The position numbers and the translations under genes were made by a program. A stretch of DNA of 32,221 nucleotides from Acidobacteriota bacterium (GTDB taxonomy: Bacteria > Acidobacteriota > Thermoanaerobaculia > Thermoanaerobaculales > Thermoanaerobaculaceae), in contig PKYI01000090.1 in assembly GCA_003133645.1 (NCBI GenBank), positions 26,383-58,603 on the forward strand, in the 5' to 3' direction. The notes below the pieces were generated by a model, which was given only the letters and a program-made list of their open reading frames with translations, made no database searches and was not told the DNA's origin. Positions 17,847 to 24,437 of this stretch are shown in pieces (the first letter of the stretch is position 1; the number at the start of each line of letters is the position of its first letter).

Positions 17847-17867
17847 GTGGTCAGTAGTCAGTCGTCC
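17847..17867. repeat. Heptad repeats bordering structured element copy 1
   Basis: GTGGTCA, GTAGTCA and GTCGTCC lie in tandem, directly abutting the first hairpin of the ~230-nt element. A matching set (GGGGTCC, GTGGTCC) borders the other copy at 23055-23068. Confidence 0.55.
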
Positions 17868-18104
17868 AAGCCGGCTGCGCCGGCCGCAGGCCGCGCAGCC
17901 TTGAGTTCCTCCCTCGAAGACGAACACTCAATCGTAGGCAGGGCCTCGCAACTTGGGGCGTGTAGCCGCGCCGCCGAGAGTGGGCCAGATGCAAGGCGCC
18001 CGAGGCGGACGCGGCGGAGTGTGGCCGGAGGCCACATGAGCACGCGAGCCGCCGAAGGGCAACGCAGCAGATGGTCCGCTATCGGCGGCGCCACAAGCGG
18101 CGCC
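17868..18104 (-). ncRNA. Structured repeat element, copy 1 (possible RNA or 3'-end element)
   Basis: This fills the 303-nt gap between the convergent glgA and tatC genes and has no coding signal. Plus-strand coordinates show a perfect 8-bp hairpin at 17873-17900 (GGCTGCGC/GCGCAGCC, with an inner GGCC-GCA-GGCC) and a 7-bp hairpin at 18020-18036 (TGTGGCC-GGA-GGCCACA). A 10-bp long-range stem pairs 17968-17977 with 18082-18091 (GCGCCGCCGA/TCGGCGGCGC). The second copy (23069-23297) keeps these stems with compensatory changes. On the minus strand the element starts three bases after the tatC stop, so it may be a 3' UTR; orientation is uncertain. The RNA nature is inference. Confidence 0.5.
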
Positions 18105-18107
18105 AGA

Positions 18108-18878
18108 TCAGTTCTCCTCGACCCGGCGTTTCTTCCCGAAGATCCAGGCCACCAACACGCCCAGGAGGTAGAGACCGATCATCGGGATGGCGAAGACGCA
18201 CTGGGTGGGAATGTCGGGGGTCGGCGTGATGATCGCGGCGATGATGAAGATGACCAACACCGCAAACTTAAAGTACTTGAGCAGGAACTTGGGGGTGACG
18301 ATGCCGAACCGCGCCAGCACCATGATCAGCACCGGCAGTTCGAACACCAGGCCGAGGCCCAGGATCACCTTGCTGGCCATCGAGAAATACTCGTTGATCG
18401 TGATCACCTGGCGGAAGCCCTGGCCGACCGAGAGCAGGAACTTGACGACCATCGGGAACGCGATCTTGTAGCCGAAGTAACCGCCGCTGAGAAAGAAGAC
18501 CGTCGTGAGAACGACGAAAGGGACTACGATCGAGCGCTCGTGGCGGTACAGCGCCGGCGACACGAAGAGCCAGAACTGCCACAGGATGACCGGCGAGGCG
18601 ACGAAGACCCCCGCCAACAGCGCGACCTTCATGTACAGCATGAACGGGTCCACGAGGCCGGTGAACGCGAGCTTCTCCCCAGCCGGCAGGAACTGCGTAA
18701 TCGGCACCGCCATCCAGGCGAAGAGCGGCTCCGCCCAGTACCAGCAGAGGAGGAAGCCGCCAATGACCGCCGCGATCGACCACATGATGCGTTTGCGGAG
18801 TTCCTCGAGGTGTTCGAGGATCGTCATGCGGCTGAGTTCTTCGCCGCTGTCGCCGGAGCGTTGCGAAACGTCGGCCAT
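18108..18878 (-). CDS. tatC: Twin-arginine translocase subunit TatC
   Basis: The multi-spanning core of the Tat pathway, which recognises the twin-arginine signal peptide and exports folded proteins. The 256-residue protein has the six expected helices and TatC signatures: cytoplasmic LEHLEELRKRI near residue 20, FxLYMKVALLAGVFVASPVI around 80-98, and the conserved ITPTPDIPTQ region near 215. It begins 3 nt after the tatA/B stop. Length and motifs are normal. Confidence 0.96.
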   Translation of the reverse strand: MADVSQRSGDSGEELSRMTILEHLEELRKRIMWSIAAVIGGFLLCWYWAEPLFAWMAVPITQFLPAGEKLAFTGLVDPFMLYMKVALLAGVFVASPVILWQFWLFVSPALYRHERSIVVPFVVLTTVFFLSGGYFGYKIAFPMVVKFLLSVGQGFRQVITINEYFSMASKVILGLGLVFELPVLIMVLARFGIVTPKFLLKYFKFAVLVIFIIAAIITPTPDIPTQCVFAIPMIGLYLLGVLVAWIFGKKRRVEEN

Positions 18879-18881
18879 CGG

Positions 18882-19220
18882 CTACCTGGGCTCCGTGGGT
18901 TCGGGCTTCTTGACCTCGGGGCCGACTTCGGGCGTGACGGCGTTCGCGGGGGGTTGCGCCGCGCCAGGCTGCATCGCCGGGGCCTGCGCAGGGGGGGGGG
19001 TCAGTCTCGTCGCCTCCTCGACCTCGCGCTTGGTCTGCTTGAGCTCGTCCACGGCGATCTCCTCCTCGAGCGACCGCTTCAGGTCGTTCGTGGCGCGCTT
19101 GAACTCGTTCATCGCCTTGCCCAGCGTCCTGCCGATCTCCGGCAGCTTGCGAGGGCCGAACAGGAGCAGGGCGACGACGAAGATCATCAAAAGCTCGGGC
19201 AGCCCCAGCGATCCGAACAT
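18882..19220 (-). CDS. tatA: TatA/TatB-family translocase subunit
   Basis: A single-span pore or adaptor subunit of the Tat system, 112 residues. A short periplasmic N-terminus and one helix (LPELLMIFVVALLLFG) are followed by the amphipathic helix FGPRKLPEIGRTLGKAMNEF, an acidic/basic region and a Pro/Ala-rich tail. The FGPRKLPE hinge is typical, but TatA and TatB cannot be separated confidently; this may be the only one in the operon. The ATG at 19220 has a G-run five bases upstream, better than the GTG at 19226. The tail contains a run of ten C (minus strand) encoding prolines. Confidence 0.92.
   Translation of the reverse strand: MFGSLGLPELLMIFVVALLLFGPRKLPEIGRTLGKAMNEFKRATNDLKRSLEEEIAVDELKQTKREVEEATRLTPPPAQAPAMQPGAAQPPANAVTPEVGPEVKKPEPTEPR
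18991..19000. repeat. G10 homopolymer in the tatA tail
   Basis: Ten consecutive G on the plus strand (C10 in the tatA reading direction) encode part of a Thr-Pro-Pro-Pro stretch after the functional helices. The frame is correct only with ten. Slippage would change the last ~35 residues without touching the membrane or amphipathic helix. Confidence 0.7.
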
Positions 19221-19297
19221 GCTCACCCCCCGTGGCGGCCGGCCACCTCCGGCAGGCGAAGTATAGTGTGCTACAGTCTCGAGCCCAAGGGGGCAGG

Positions 19298-20926
19298 ATG
19301 ACGGCTCTGCGACGGGGACTCCTGGCGGCGGTGGTGATCGGAGCTGGAGCGCTGGCGGGCGCGGTGGCCGGCCAGACGACCCGCACCGAGTTCGCGTCCT
19401 CCGACAAGTTCATCGGGCGCTACACCGCCCTGCTGCGGCTGGTCATGGCCAACGCCCCACAGAAGGTCGATCCAGCCGACATGGTGTACTCCAGCATCGA
19501 CGGGATGCTGGCGTTCCTCGACCCCCATACCAACTTCCTCCGCCCCGACACCTGGGCGCACATGCGCGAGCACCAGCAAGGGGCGTTCCACGGCATCGGG
19601 GTCATCATCTCCTTGCGCGGCGGGAAGATCACCGTCATCACCCCAGTGGAGGGCACGCCGGCGGCCCGACTCGGCTTGCGCACCGGCGACGTCATCGAGA
19701 GCGTGGACGGCAAGCTCACCGAGGGGATGGACATCGACGAGGCGGCGCGACGGCTGCGCGGGCCCGAGGGCTCGACGGTCCGCATCACCATCTCGCGCCA
19801 GGGCCTTGCCGCCCCGCTCGAACTCACGATCCAGCGCGCCCGCGTTCCCTCGGACTCGGTGCGCTACTCGTTCATGATCGGCAAGGACACCGGCTACATC
19901 AGGATCTCCGACTTCATCCGCACCACCGGCGACGAGGTGGGACGGGCGCTCGACCGGCTGCAGAAGGAGGGCGCGACCCGCCTGCTCCTGGACGTACGCG
20001 ACAACCCAGGCGGCCTCGTGGACTCCGCCGTCGCCACCGCCTCGATGCTCCTGGAACCCGGGCAGGAGGTTTTCTCGACCAAGGGACGCACCGCCGACTC
20101 GTTCCAGGACTACCGCGCCGCCCGCGACGGGCTGCACTTCACCGGGCCGGTCGTCGTGCTGGTGAACCGGAATTCCGCGTCCGCCGCCGAGATCGTCGCC
20201 GGCGCCATCCAGGACCACGACCGCGGCATCCTGGTCGGCGAGACCACGTTCGGCAAGGGTGTGGTGCAGACGATCTTCCCGGTGCGCGACGCCGCTCTCG
20301 CCCTCACCACCGCCAAGTACTACACGCCGTCGGGGCGCTGCATTCAGCGCGATTGGGATTCGTTCTTCACCTACATCCACCCACCCGAAGGGAGCAACGG
20401 CAAGGGAGCGCCCCCGCCACCCAAGGGGCCCGTCTTCTACACCGACTCCGGCCGCAAAGTGTTCGGCGGCGGCGGGATCACGCCCGACCACGAGGCGCAC
20501 CTCGGGGAGTACTCCGAACGGATGGTGCGTCTGGTTGCCAACTCGGCGTTCTTCCACTTCGCGGTCGACTACCTCGCCGACAAGCCCGACAAGGCCGCGG
20601 CGGCGCGGGCGTTCGTGGTGACCGACGACACGGTCAAGGCGTTCCGCACCCAGGTTGTGGCCCAGAAGTGGCTCCCGGCCGCAGAGATCGACGCCGCGAT
20701 CGCGGACCCCACCGACCGCCGCGAGATCGGGATCGCGCTGCGCTCGGAGGTCCTCAACGCCGGCGTCTCGCTCGCCGAGGGGTACCGTGTGTTCCTCGAC
20801 ACCGACGAGCAGGCCCAGGCCGCCCTCACCTATTTCGGCGAGGCGGCGAAACTCCAGGCGACCGCAAAAGACAGCGCCAAGCCGGCGCAAACCGCCGGCC
20901 GGGGCGCAGCGGTACCGGGCGCCTGA
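19298..20926 (+). CDS. C-terminal processing peptidase, S41/CtpA type
   Basis: A periplasmic serine protease of 542 residues that trims C-termini of envelope proteins. A signal peptide covers residues 1-25 (AVVIGAGALAGAVAG). A PDZ domain lies at about 95-185 (GIGVIISLRGGKITVITPVEGTPA...), followed by the S41 core. The catalytic Ser is S295 in NRNSASAAE and the general-base Lys is K320 in FGKGVVQ, 25 residues apart as in CtpB and Prc. A ~150-residue C-terminal tail follows the core. The ATG at 19298 has GGGGGCAGG upstream. It is divergent from the tat genes (77-nt spacer); a TATAGT at 19262-19267 lacks a convincing -35. Confidence 0.92.
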   Translation: MTALRRGLLAAVVIGAGALAGAVAGQTTRTEFASSDKFIGRYTALLRLVMANAPQKVDPADMVYSSIDGMLAFLDPHTNFLRPDTWAHMREHQQGAFHGIGVIISLRGGKITVITPVEGTPAARLGLRTGDVIESVDGKLTEGMDIDEAARRLRGPEGSTVRITISRQGLAAPLELTIQRARVPSDSVRYSFMIGKDTGYIRISDFIRTTGDEVGRALDRLQKEGATRLLLDVRDNPGGLVDSAVATASMLLEPGQEVFSTKGRTADSFQDYRAARDGLHFTGPVVVLVNRNSASAAEIVAGAIQDHDRGILVGETTFGKGVVQTIFPVRDAALALTTAKYYTPSGRCIQRDWDSFFTYIHPPEGSNGKGAPPPPKGPVFYTDSGRKVFGGGGITPDHEAHLGEYSERMVRLVANSAFFHFAVDYLADKPDKAAAARAFVVTDDTVKAFRTQVVAQKWLPAAEIDAAIADPTDRREIGIALRSEVLNAGVSLAEGYRVFLDTDEQAQAALTYFGEAAKLQATAKDSAKPAQTAGRGAAVPGA

Positions 20927-21021
20927 GCCCGGCGCAGCCCCGGCCCGGAAGCGGGTATCGGACGCAACCGGCCGCTCGCTCCTGCGGACCGCGGCGCCCG
21001 CGAGGAACCTGGGAGGAGAGC

Positions 21022-22395
21022 GTGAGAACGATCATCGAGCCGTTCCGCATCAAGGTCGTCGAGCCGATCCGCATGACCACGCGCGAGGAGCGCGCCGCCC
21101 TGATCGCCCAGGCCGGCTACAACCCGTTCCGGCTCAAGGCCGAGCACGTGCTGATCGACCTCCTGACCGACTCCGGCACCGGCGCGATGAGCACGCACCA
21201 GTGGGCCGGCATCATGGAGGGCGACGAGTCGTACGCCGGCGCCAAGAGCTTCTTCCGCTTCGAGGCGGCCGTCCGCGGCGTCTTCGGCCACACCCACGTC
21301 ATCCCCACCCACCAGGGGCGAGCCAGCGAGCGCCTGCTCTGCCGCGCGGTCGTGAAACGAGGCGACGTGATCCCGGGCAACACCCACTTCGACACCACGC
21401 GCGCCAACATCGAGGACGCCGGCGCCCAGGCGCGCGACATGGTGATACCCGAGGGGCTCGACCCGGAACTCGACCACCCGTTCAAGGGGAACATCGACCT
21501 CGCCGCCCTCGAGCGCTGCATCGCCGAGGCCGGCCCGGAGCGTGTGCCGTTCGTCCTGATCACCGTCACCAATAACTCCGGCGGCGGCCAGCCGGTCTCC
21601 ATGGCGAACCTCCAAGGCGCGCGCGCCGTCTGCGACCGCTTCCGCGTCCCGCTGCTGCTCGACGCCGCCCGCTTCGCCGAGAACGCCTACTTCATCAAGT
21701 TGCGCGAGCCGGCCTGGGCGGACAAGAGCCCGCGCGAGATCGCCCGCGCGATGTTCGCCCTCTCCGACGGCGCGATGATGTCCATGAAGAAGGACGCGTT
21801 CGGCAACATCGGCGGGGTGATCTCGATCAACTCGGACGCCTGGGCCGACAAAGTCCGCACGGCGCTCATCCTCACCGAGGGGTTCATCACCTACGGCGGC
21901 CTGGCGGGGCGCGACCTCGAGGCGTTGGCGATCGGGATCGACGAGATCCTCGACGAGGAGTACCTCAAGTACCGGATCGCCTCCACCGCGTACGTCGGCA
22001 ACCATCTCGCGGCTGCCGGTGTCCCGCTGCTCAAGCCGATCGGCGGCCACGCCGTCTACTTGAACGGCCGGAAGTTCTGCGACCACATTCCCGACGAGCA
22101 GCTCCCCGGCTGGGCGCTCTCGGTGGCGCTGTACGAGCACGTCGGCGTGCGCGCCTGCGAGATCGGCGACGTCATGTTCGGCACCCGGGACGAGGCGACA
22201 GGCGCCTGGACGTGGCCGGCGCTCGACCTCGTCCGCCTCGCGATCCCCCGCCGCACCTACACCCAGAGCCACATGGACTACGTGGTCGAGGGGATCCTCG
22301 AGCTGCACCAGCGCCGCCGCGAGATCCGCGGCCTCAGGTTCGTCAACCGTCCCGCCGTCCTCCCCCACTTCACCGCCACGTTCGAGCTGGTGTAA
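21022..22395 (+). CDS. tnaA: Tryptophanase (PLP-dependent beta-eliminating lyase)
   Basis: It cleaves L-tryptophan to indole, pyruvate and ammonia. The 457-residue protein belongs to the tryptophanase/tyrosine phenol-lyase family; the PLP lysine is K257 in MSMKKDAFGNIGG. Three positions separate the two enzymes, and all match tryptophanase: Asp124 (HFDTTR; Thr in tyrosine phenol-lyase), Ile381 (ACEIG; Arg in TPL) and His449 (HFTATF; Phe in TPL). The GTG at 21022 follows GGAGGAGAG. It lies 95 nt downstream of the protease with no tnaC-like leader or permease visible, so regulation is not evident. This residue reading is from memory of the enzyme pair, not an alignment. Confidence 0.92.
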   Translation: MRTIIEPFRIKVVEPIRMTTREERAALIAQAGYNPFRLKAEHVLIDLLTDSGTGAMSTHQWAGIMEGDESYAGAKSFFRFEAAVRGVFGHTHVIPTHQGRASERLLCRAVVKRGDVIPGNTHFDTTRANIEDAGAQARDMVIPEGLDPELDHPFKGNIDLAALERCIAEAGPERVPFVLITVTNNSGGGQPVSMANLQGARAVCDRFRVPLLLDAARFAENAYFIKLREPAWADKSPREIARAMFALSDGAMMSMKKDAFGNIGGVISINSDAWADKVRTALILTEGFITYGGLAGRDLEALAIGIDEILDEEYLKYRIASTAYVGNHLAAAGVPLLKPIGGHAVYLNGRKFCDHIPDEQLPGWALSVALYEHVGVRACEIGDVMFGTRDEATGAWTWPALDLVRLAIPRRTYTQSHMDYVVEGILELHQRRREIRGLRFVNRPAVLPHFTATFELV

Positions 22396-22400
22396 AAGCC

Positions 22401-22421
22401 GGGGTTCGGGGTTCGGGTGCC
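22401..22421. repeat. Heptad repeats after tnaA
   Basis: GGGGTTC occurs twice in tandem and GGGTGCC follows, five bases after the tnaA stop. This is the same kind of 7-bp-period, stop-proximal element as those at 2205, 16294 and 17809, with another unit word. Confidence 0.55.
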
Positions 22422-22456
22422 GAAGGCTGGGTGCGCAACCCGGCCGCGTGCGAAGA

Positions 22457-22485
22457 TTGTCGACCAGGCCGTAAAGAGATATAAT
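22457..22485 (+). promoter_or_regulatory. Consensus promoter for a near-leaderless small gene
   Basis: TTGTCG (22457-22462), a 17-bp spacer and a perfect TATAAT (22480-22485). This is the best -10 in the window, in a locally AT-rich patch. The predicted start of transcription (about 22492) is only a few bases before the ATG at 22495, which has no ribosome site, so the mRNA would be leaderless or nearly so. Confidence 0.6.
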
Positions 22486-22494
22486 GTCAATGAG

Positions 22495-22788
22495 ATGCGG
22501 GACGACGCGCGGAACAGGGCACGCCAGCAGAGGCTCCGTATCGGCGAGGCCGAGGACGCCGTGATCGAACAGCAGGTCGACGACGCCCTGCAAGCCACCG
22601 CCGAGCAACGGATGACCGCTGGGCTGGCGCTTGCCGACGCCGTCTACGCGCTCTGGCGGGAGCGGGGGTTGTCGCATGACCAAGGACTTTGCCGATTTCC
22701 TGGGTGCGCTCAACAACGAAGGCGCGGCCTACGTCGTCATCGGCGGGATGGCGGTGATCTTCCACATCCCCTACCGCACCACGCGTGA
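22495..22788 (+). CDS. Small hypothetical protein preceding a nucleotidyltransferase
   Basis: An ORF of up to 97 residues. The first ~62 (MRDDARNRARQQRL... to ALWRERGLSHD) are charged and helical with an amphipathic ALADAVYALWRERG helix. The remainder overlaps the nucleotidyltransferase in another frame and is Arg-rich, looking like read-through of a lost stop. Small helical ORFs of this kind commonly precede minimal nucleotidyltransferases in toxin-antitoxin-like pairs, but I recognise no specific family. It sits directly under a strong promoter. The true end is doubtful. Confidence 0.4.
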   Translation: MRDDARNRARQQRLRIGEAEDAVIEQQVDDALQATAEQRMTAGLALADAVYALWRERGLSHDQGLCRFPGCAQQRRRGLRRHRRDGGDLPHPLPHHA

Positions 22789-22921
22789 CATCGACGTCCT
22801 GATCGAGCCGACGCTCGAAAATGCACGCAATGTGCGTCGCGCTGTCGAACGGTTGTACGGTGCACGGCGACTCGGGAATGCGCAGGCCAGGTCGGTCATG
22901 TCGCTCCCTTCCCCAAGGTAG
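22676..22921 (+). pseudogene. Truncated minimal nucleotidyltransferase
   Basis: An 81-residue ORF. Residues 1-60 match the start of a nucleotidyltransferase-fold protein: VVIGGMAVIFHIPYRTTRDIDVLIEP, with the GG motif and the Asp-x-Asp metal pair in DID. Complete members run to about 150-200 residues. Here the family-like sequence stops around AVERLYGA (near 22863), and the rest (RRLGNAQARSVMSLPSPR) looks random. None of the following 380 nt restores the domain in another frame, so the gene appears cut by a deletion or insertion. The ATG follows AGCGGGGG. With the small upstream ORF it probably formed an accessory pair of toxin-antitoxin type. Confidence 0.55.
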
Positions 22922-23068
22922 CAGCCGGGCACATCCCTGGGCCTCTCGGGTGGTGTGGCGACTGTGGTCGCAAAATAGCATGCAGACTTTGGGGTGGCGA
23001 ACCGACGCCTGTGGGTTCGAACGGCTCCGGACCGCCCAGCTCACCGTCAGGTGCGGGGTCCGTGGTCC
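22922..23068. other. Unexplained spacer downstream of the truncated gene
   Basis: No ORF with protein-like composition was found on either strand. The stretch ends in the heptad words GGGGTCC and GTGGTCC (23055-23068), which lead into structured element copy 2. A GTTCGAAC word at 23015-23022 resembles a tRNA T-loop but lacks matching stems. It is probably the junction left by the event that removed the end of the nucleotidyltransferase. Confidence 0.4.
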
Positions 23069-23075
23069 GAACCGG
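23055..23075. repeat. Heptad repeats bordering structured element copy 2
   Basis: GGGGTCC, GTGGTCC and GAACCGG in 7-bp register, at the same position relative to the first hairpin as the 17847-17867 repeats in copy 1. Confidence 0.5.
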
Positions 23076-23297
23076 CCGCGCCGGCCGCAGGCCGCGCGGC
23101 CCCGAACGCCACTTTCGAAGACGCGTCCCACACCGAAAGGCAGGCCCTCGCAGCTTGGGGCGTGTAGCCGCGCCACCGAGAGTGGGCCAGATGCTAGGAG
23201 GGCAAGGCGGTCGGACCGGAGCGTAGCCGGAGGCTACGTGAGGATCCGAACCGCCGCAGCCCGACAACGCAGATGGTCCGCTATCGGCGGCGCCAGC
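23069..23297 (-). ncRNA. Structured repeat element, copy 2 (possible RNA or 3'-end element)
   Basis: Homologous to 17868-18104. Hairpin I is at 23074-23101 (GGCCGCGC/GCGCGGCC; copy 1 has T-A at the fourth pair). Hairpin II is at 23222-23238 (CGTAGCC-GGA-GGCTACG; two pairs changed together relative to copy 1). The long-range stem 23170-23179 with 23284-23293 has one A/C mismatch. A further stem GGCGGT/ACCGCC flanks hairpin II. The core around 23140-23193 and the 3' end around 23270-23295 are nearly identical between copies. On the minus strand it begins 6 nt after the stop of the acyltransferase gene, mirroring copy 1 after tatC. Confidence 0.5.
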
Positions 23298-23303
23298 GGA
23301 GCG

Positions 23304-24437
23304 TCACAGGGGTTTGGAGTAGATGCGGTAGGTCTTGGTGTGCTCCGCATCCATGAGCCTGACGGTCCGCTTCGCCAGCTCGTTGTCCTCGAGGATCCAC
23401 GAGTACTCGCACCAGCTGTAGCCGTGGTCGAGCGCGGCCTTGAGCCCCTCGTAGAACATCACGCCCTCGATCCCGCGCAGCCGGTACTCCTCCTTGACGC
23501 CCATCGTGACCAAGCGCAAACCGACGCGCCGGCGGCCAATCAGCATCGCCCGCAGCAGGCGGATCGGGTTCGCCATGCTGCCGTTGAGCGCGGCCAGGGC
23601 GGGGTTGGCGTCCGGGATTGCCAGAAGGAACCCGGCAGGGTCCTTCCCAATGAAGCCGATGCGCAGCAGCGGCGGGTCCACCAGGGGCTTCAGATCTTTC
23701 GCCAGCCATGCGAACTCGGCTTCGCTGACGGGGATGAACCCCCAGTTCTTCTCCCACGCCCGGTTGTAGATCTCCCGAATGATCTGCACCTCGCTCGAGA
23801 ACTGCTTGAGGTCGACGGAGCGGATGAACAGGTCGGGCTCGCGCCTGCGCGTGCGGTCGGCGAACTTCTCCAGGCGCTCGAGCGACTTCGGGTGCACCGG
23901 CGAGGCATAGGCGAACAGGTCCTTGGCTTTGGCGAGTCCCGTCGCTTCGAGCAGTTCGGCGTAGCGCGGCGGGTTGTAGGTCATCATCACCGACGGCGGC
24001 GTGTCGAACCCGTGCACGAGGAGCCCCGCCTCGTAGTTGGTCGACGGGCTCATCGGACCGACAAGGGTGTCGCAGCCGCGCGCCTTGACCCATGCCGCCG
24101 CCGCCTCCACCAGCGCCGCGGCCGCCACCGGGTCGTCCTCGCACTCGAAGAACCCGAAGAACCCCCACTTGTCGTTGTGGTAGGCGTTGTGCGCCCGGTT
24201 CGTGATCGCCGCGATCCGCCCGGCGACGCGGGTCCCGCGCCAGGCGAGGAAGATCTCCCGATCGGCGGCGCCGTCGGCATAGAACGGGTGCTTCTTGTCG
24301 AGCGCCCCGCGCACCTGCTTCTTGAGCGGCGGCACCCAGCACGGATCGCCGGCGTACAAACGCCAGGGCAGGTCCACGAAACGCCGCAGGTCGCCCGACG
24401 TCCGCACTGGGACGACGCGGAGCGCTGCCGTGCTCAC
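23304..24437 (-). CDS. Bacterial ceramide synthase-like (BcerS/YghO) N-acyltransferase
   Basis: A 377-residue GNAT-fold protein. The family signature is clear: LYAGDPCWVPPL near residue 28, AGRIAAITNRAHN, FFGFFECEDD, GPMSPSTNYEAGLLVHGFDTPP, and the terminal YRIYSKPL. This is the YghO-like family that includes the Caulobacter ceramide synthase bCerS, which N-acylates the sphingoid base. The GTG start overlaps the stop of the serine palmitoyltransferase by 4 nt, which strongly supports a role in the same lipid pathway. Acyl donor (acyl-CoA or acyl-ACP) and chain length cannot be told. Last gene of the minus-strand unit, followed directly by structured element copy 2. Confidence 0.8.
   Translation of the reverse strand: MSTAALRVVPVRTSGDLRRFVDLPWRLYAGDPCWVPPLKKQVRGALDKKHPFYADGAADREIFLAWRGTRVAGRIAAITNRAHNAYHNDKWGFFGFFECEDDPVAAAALVEAAAAWVKARGCDTLVGPMSPSTNYEAGLLVHGFDTPPSVMMTYNPPRYAELLEATGLAKAKDLFAYASPVHPKSLERLEKFADRTRRREPDLFIRSVDLKQFSSEVQIIREIYNRAWEKNWGFIPVSEAEFAWLAKDLKPLVDPPLLRIGFIGKDPAGFLLAIPDANPALAALNGSMANPIRLLRAMLIGRRRVGLRLVTMGVKEEYRLRGIEGVMFYEGLKAALDHGYSWCEYSWILEDNELAKRTVRLMDAEHTKTYRIYSKPL

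Noticed and set aside
21022-22395. Alternative call as tyrosine phenol-lyase
   Set aside because: Asp124, Ile381 and His449 replace the Thr, Arg and Phe needed for tyrosine phenol-lyase specificity.
23011-23030. GTTCGAAC word resembling a tRNA T-loop
   Set aside because: Flanking bases do not form a 5-bp T-stem, and no anticodon arm, acceptor stem or CCA can be arranged around it.
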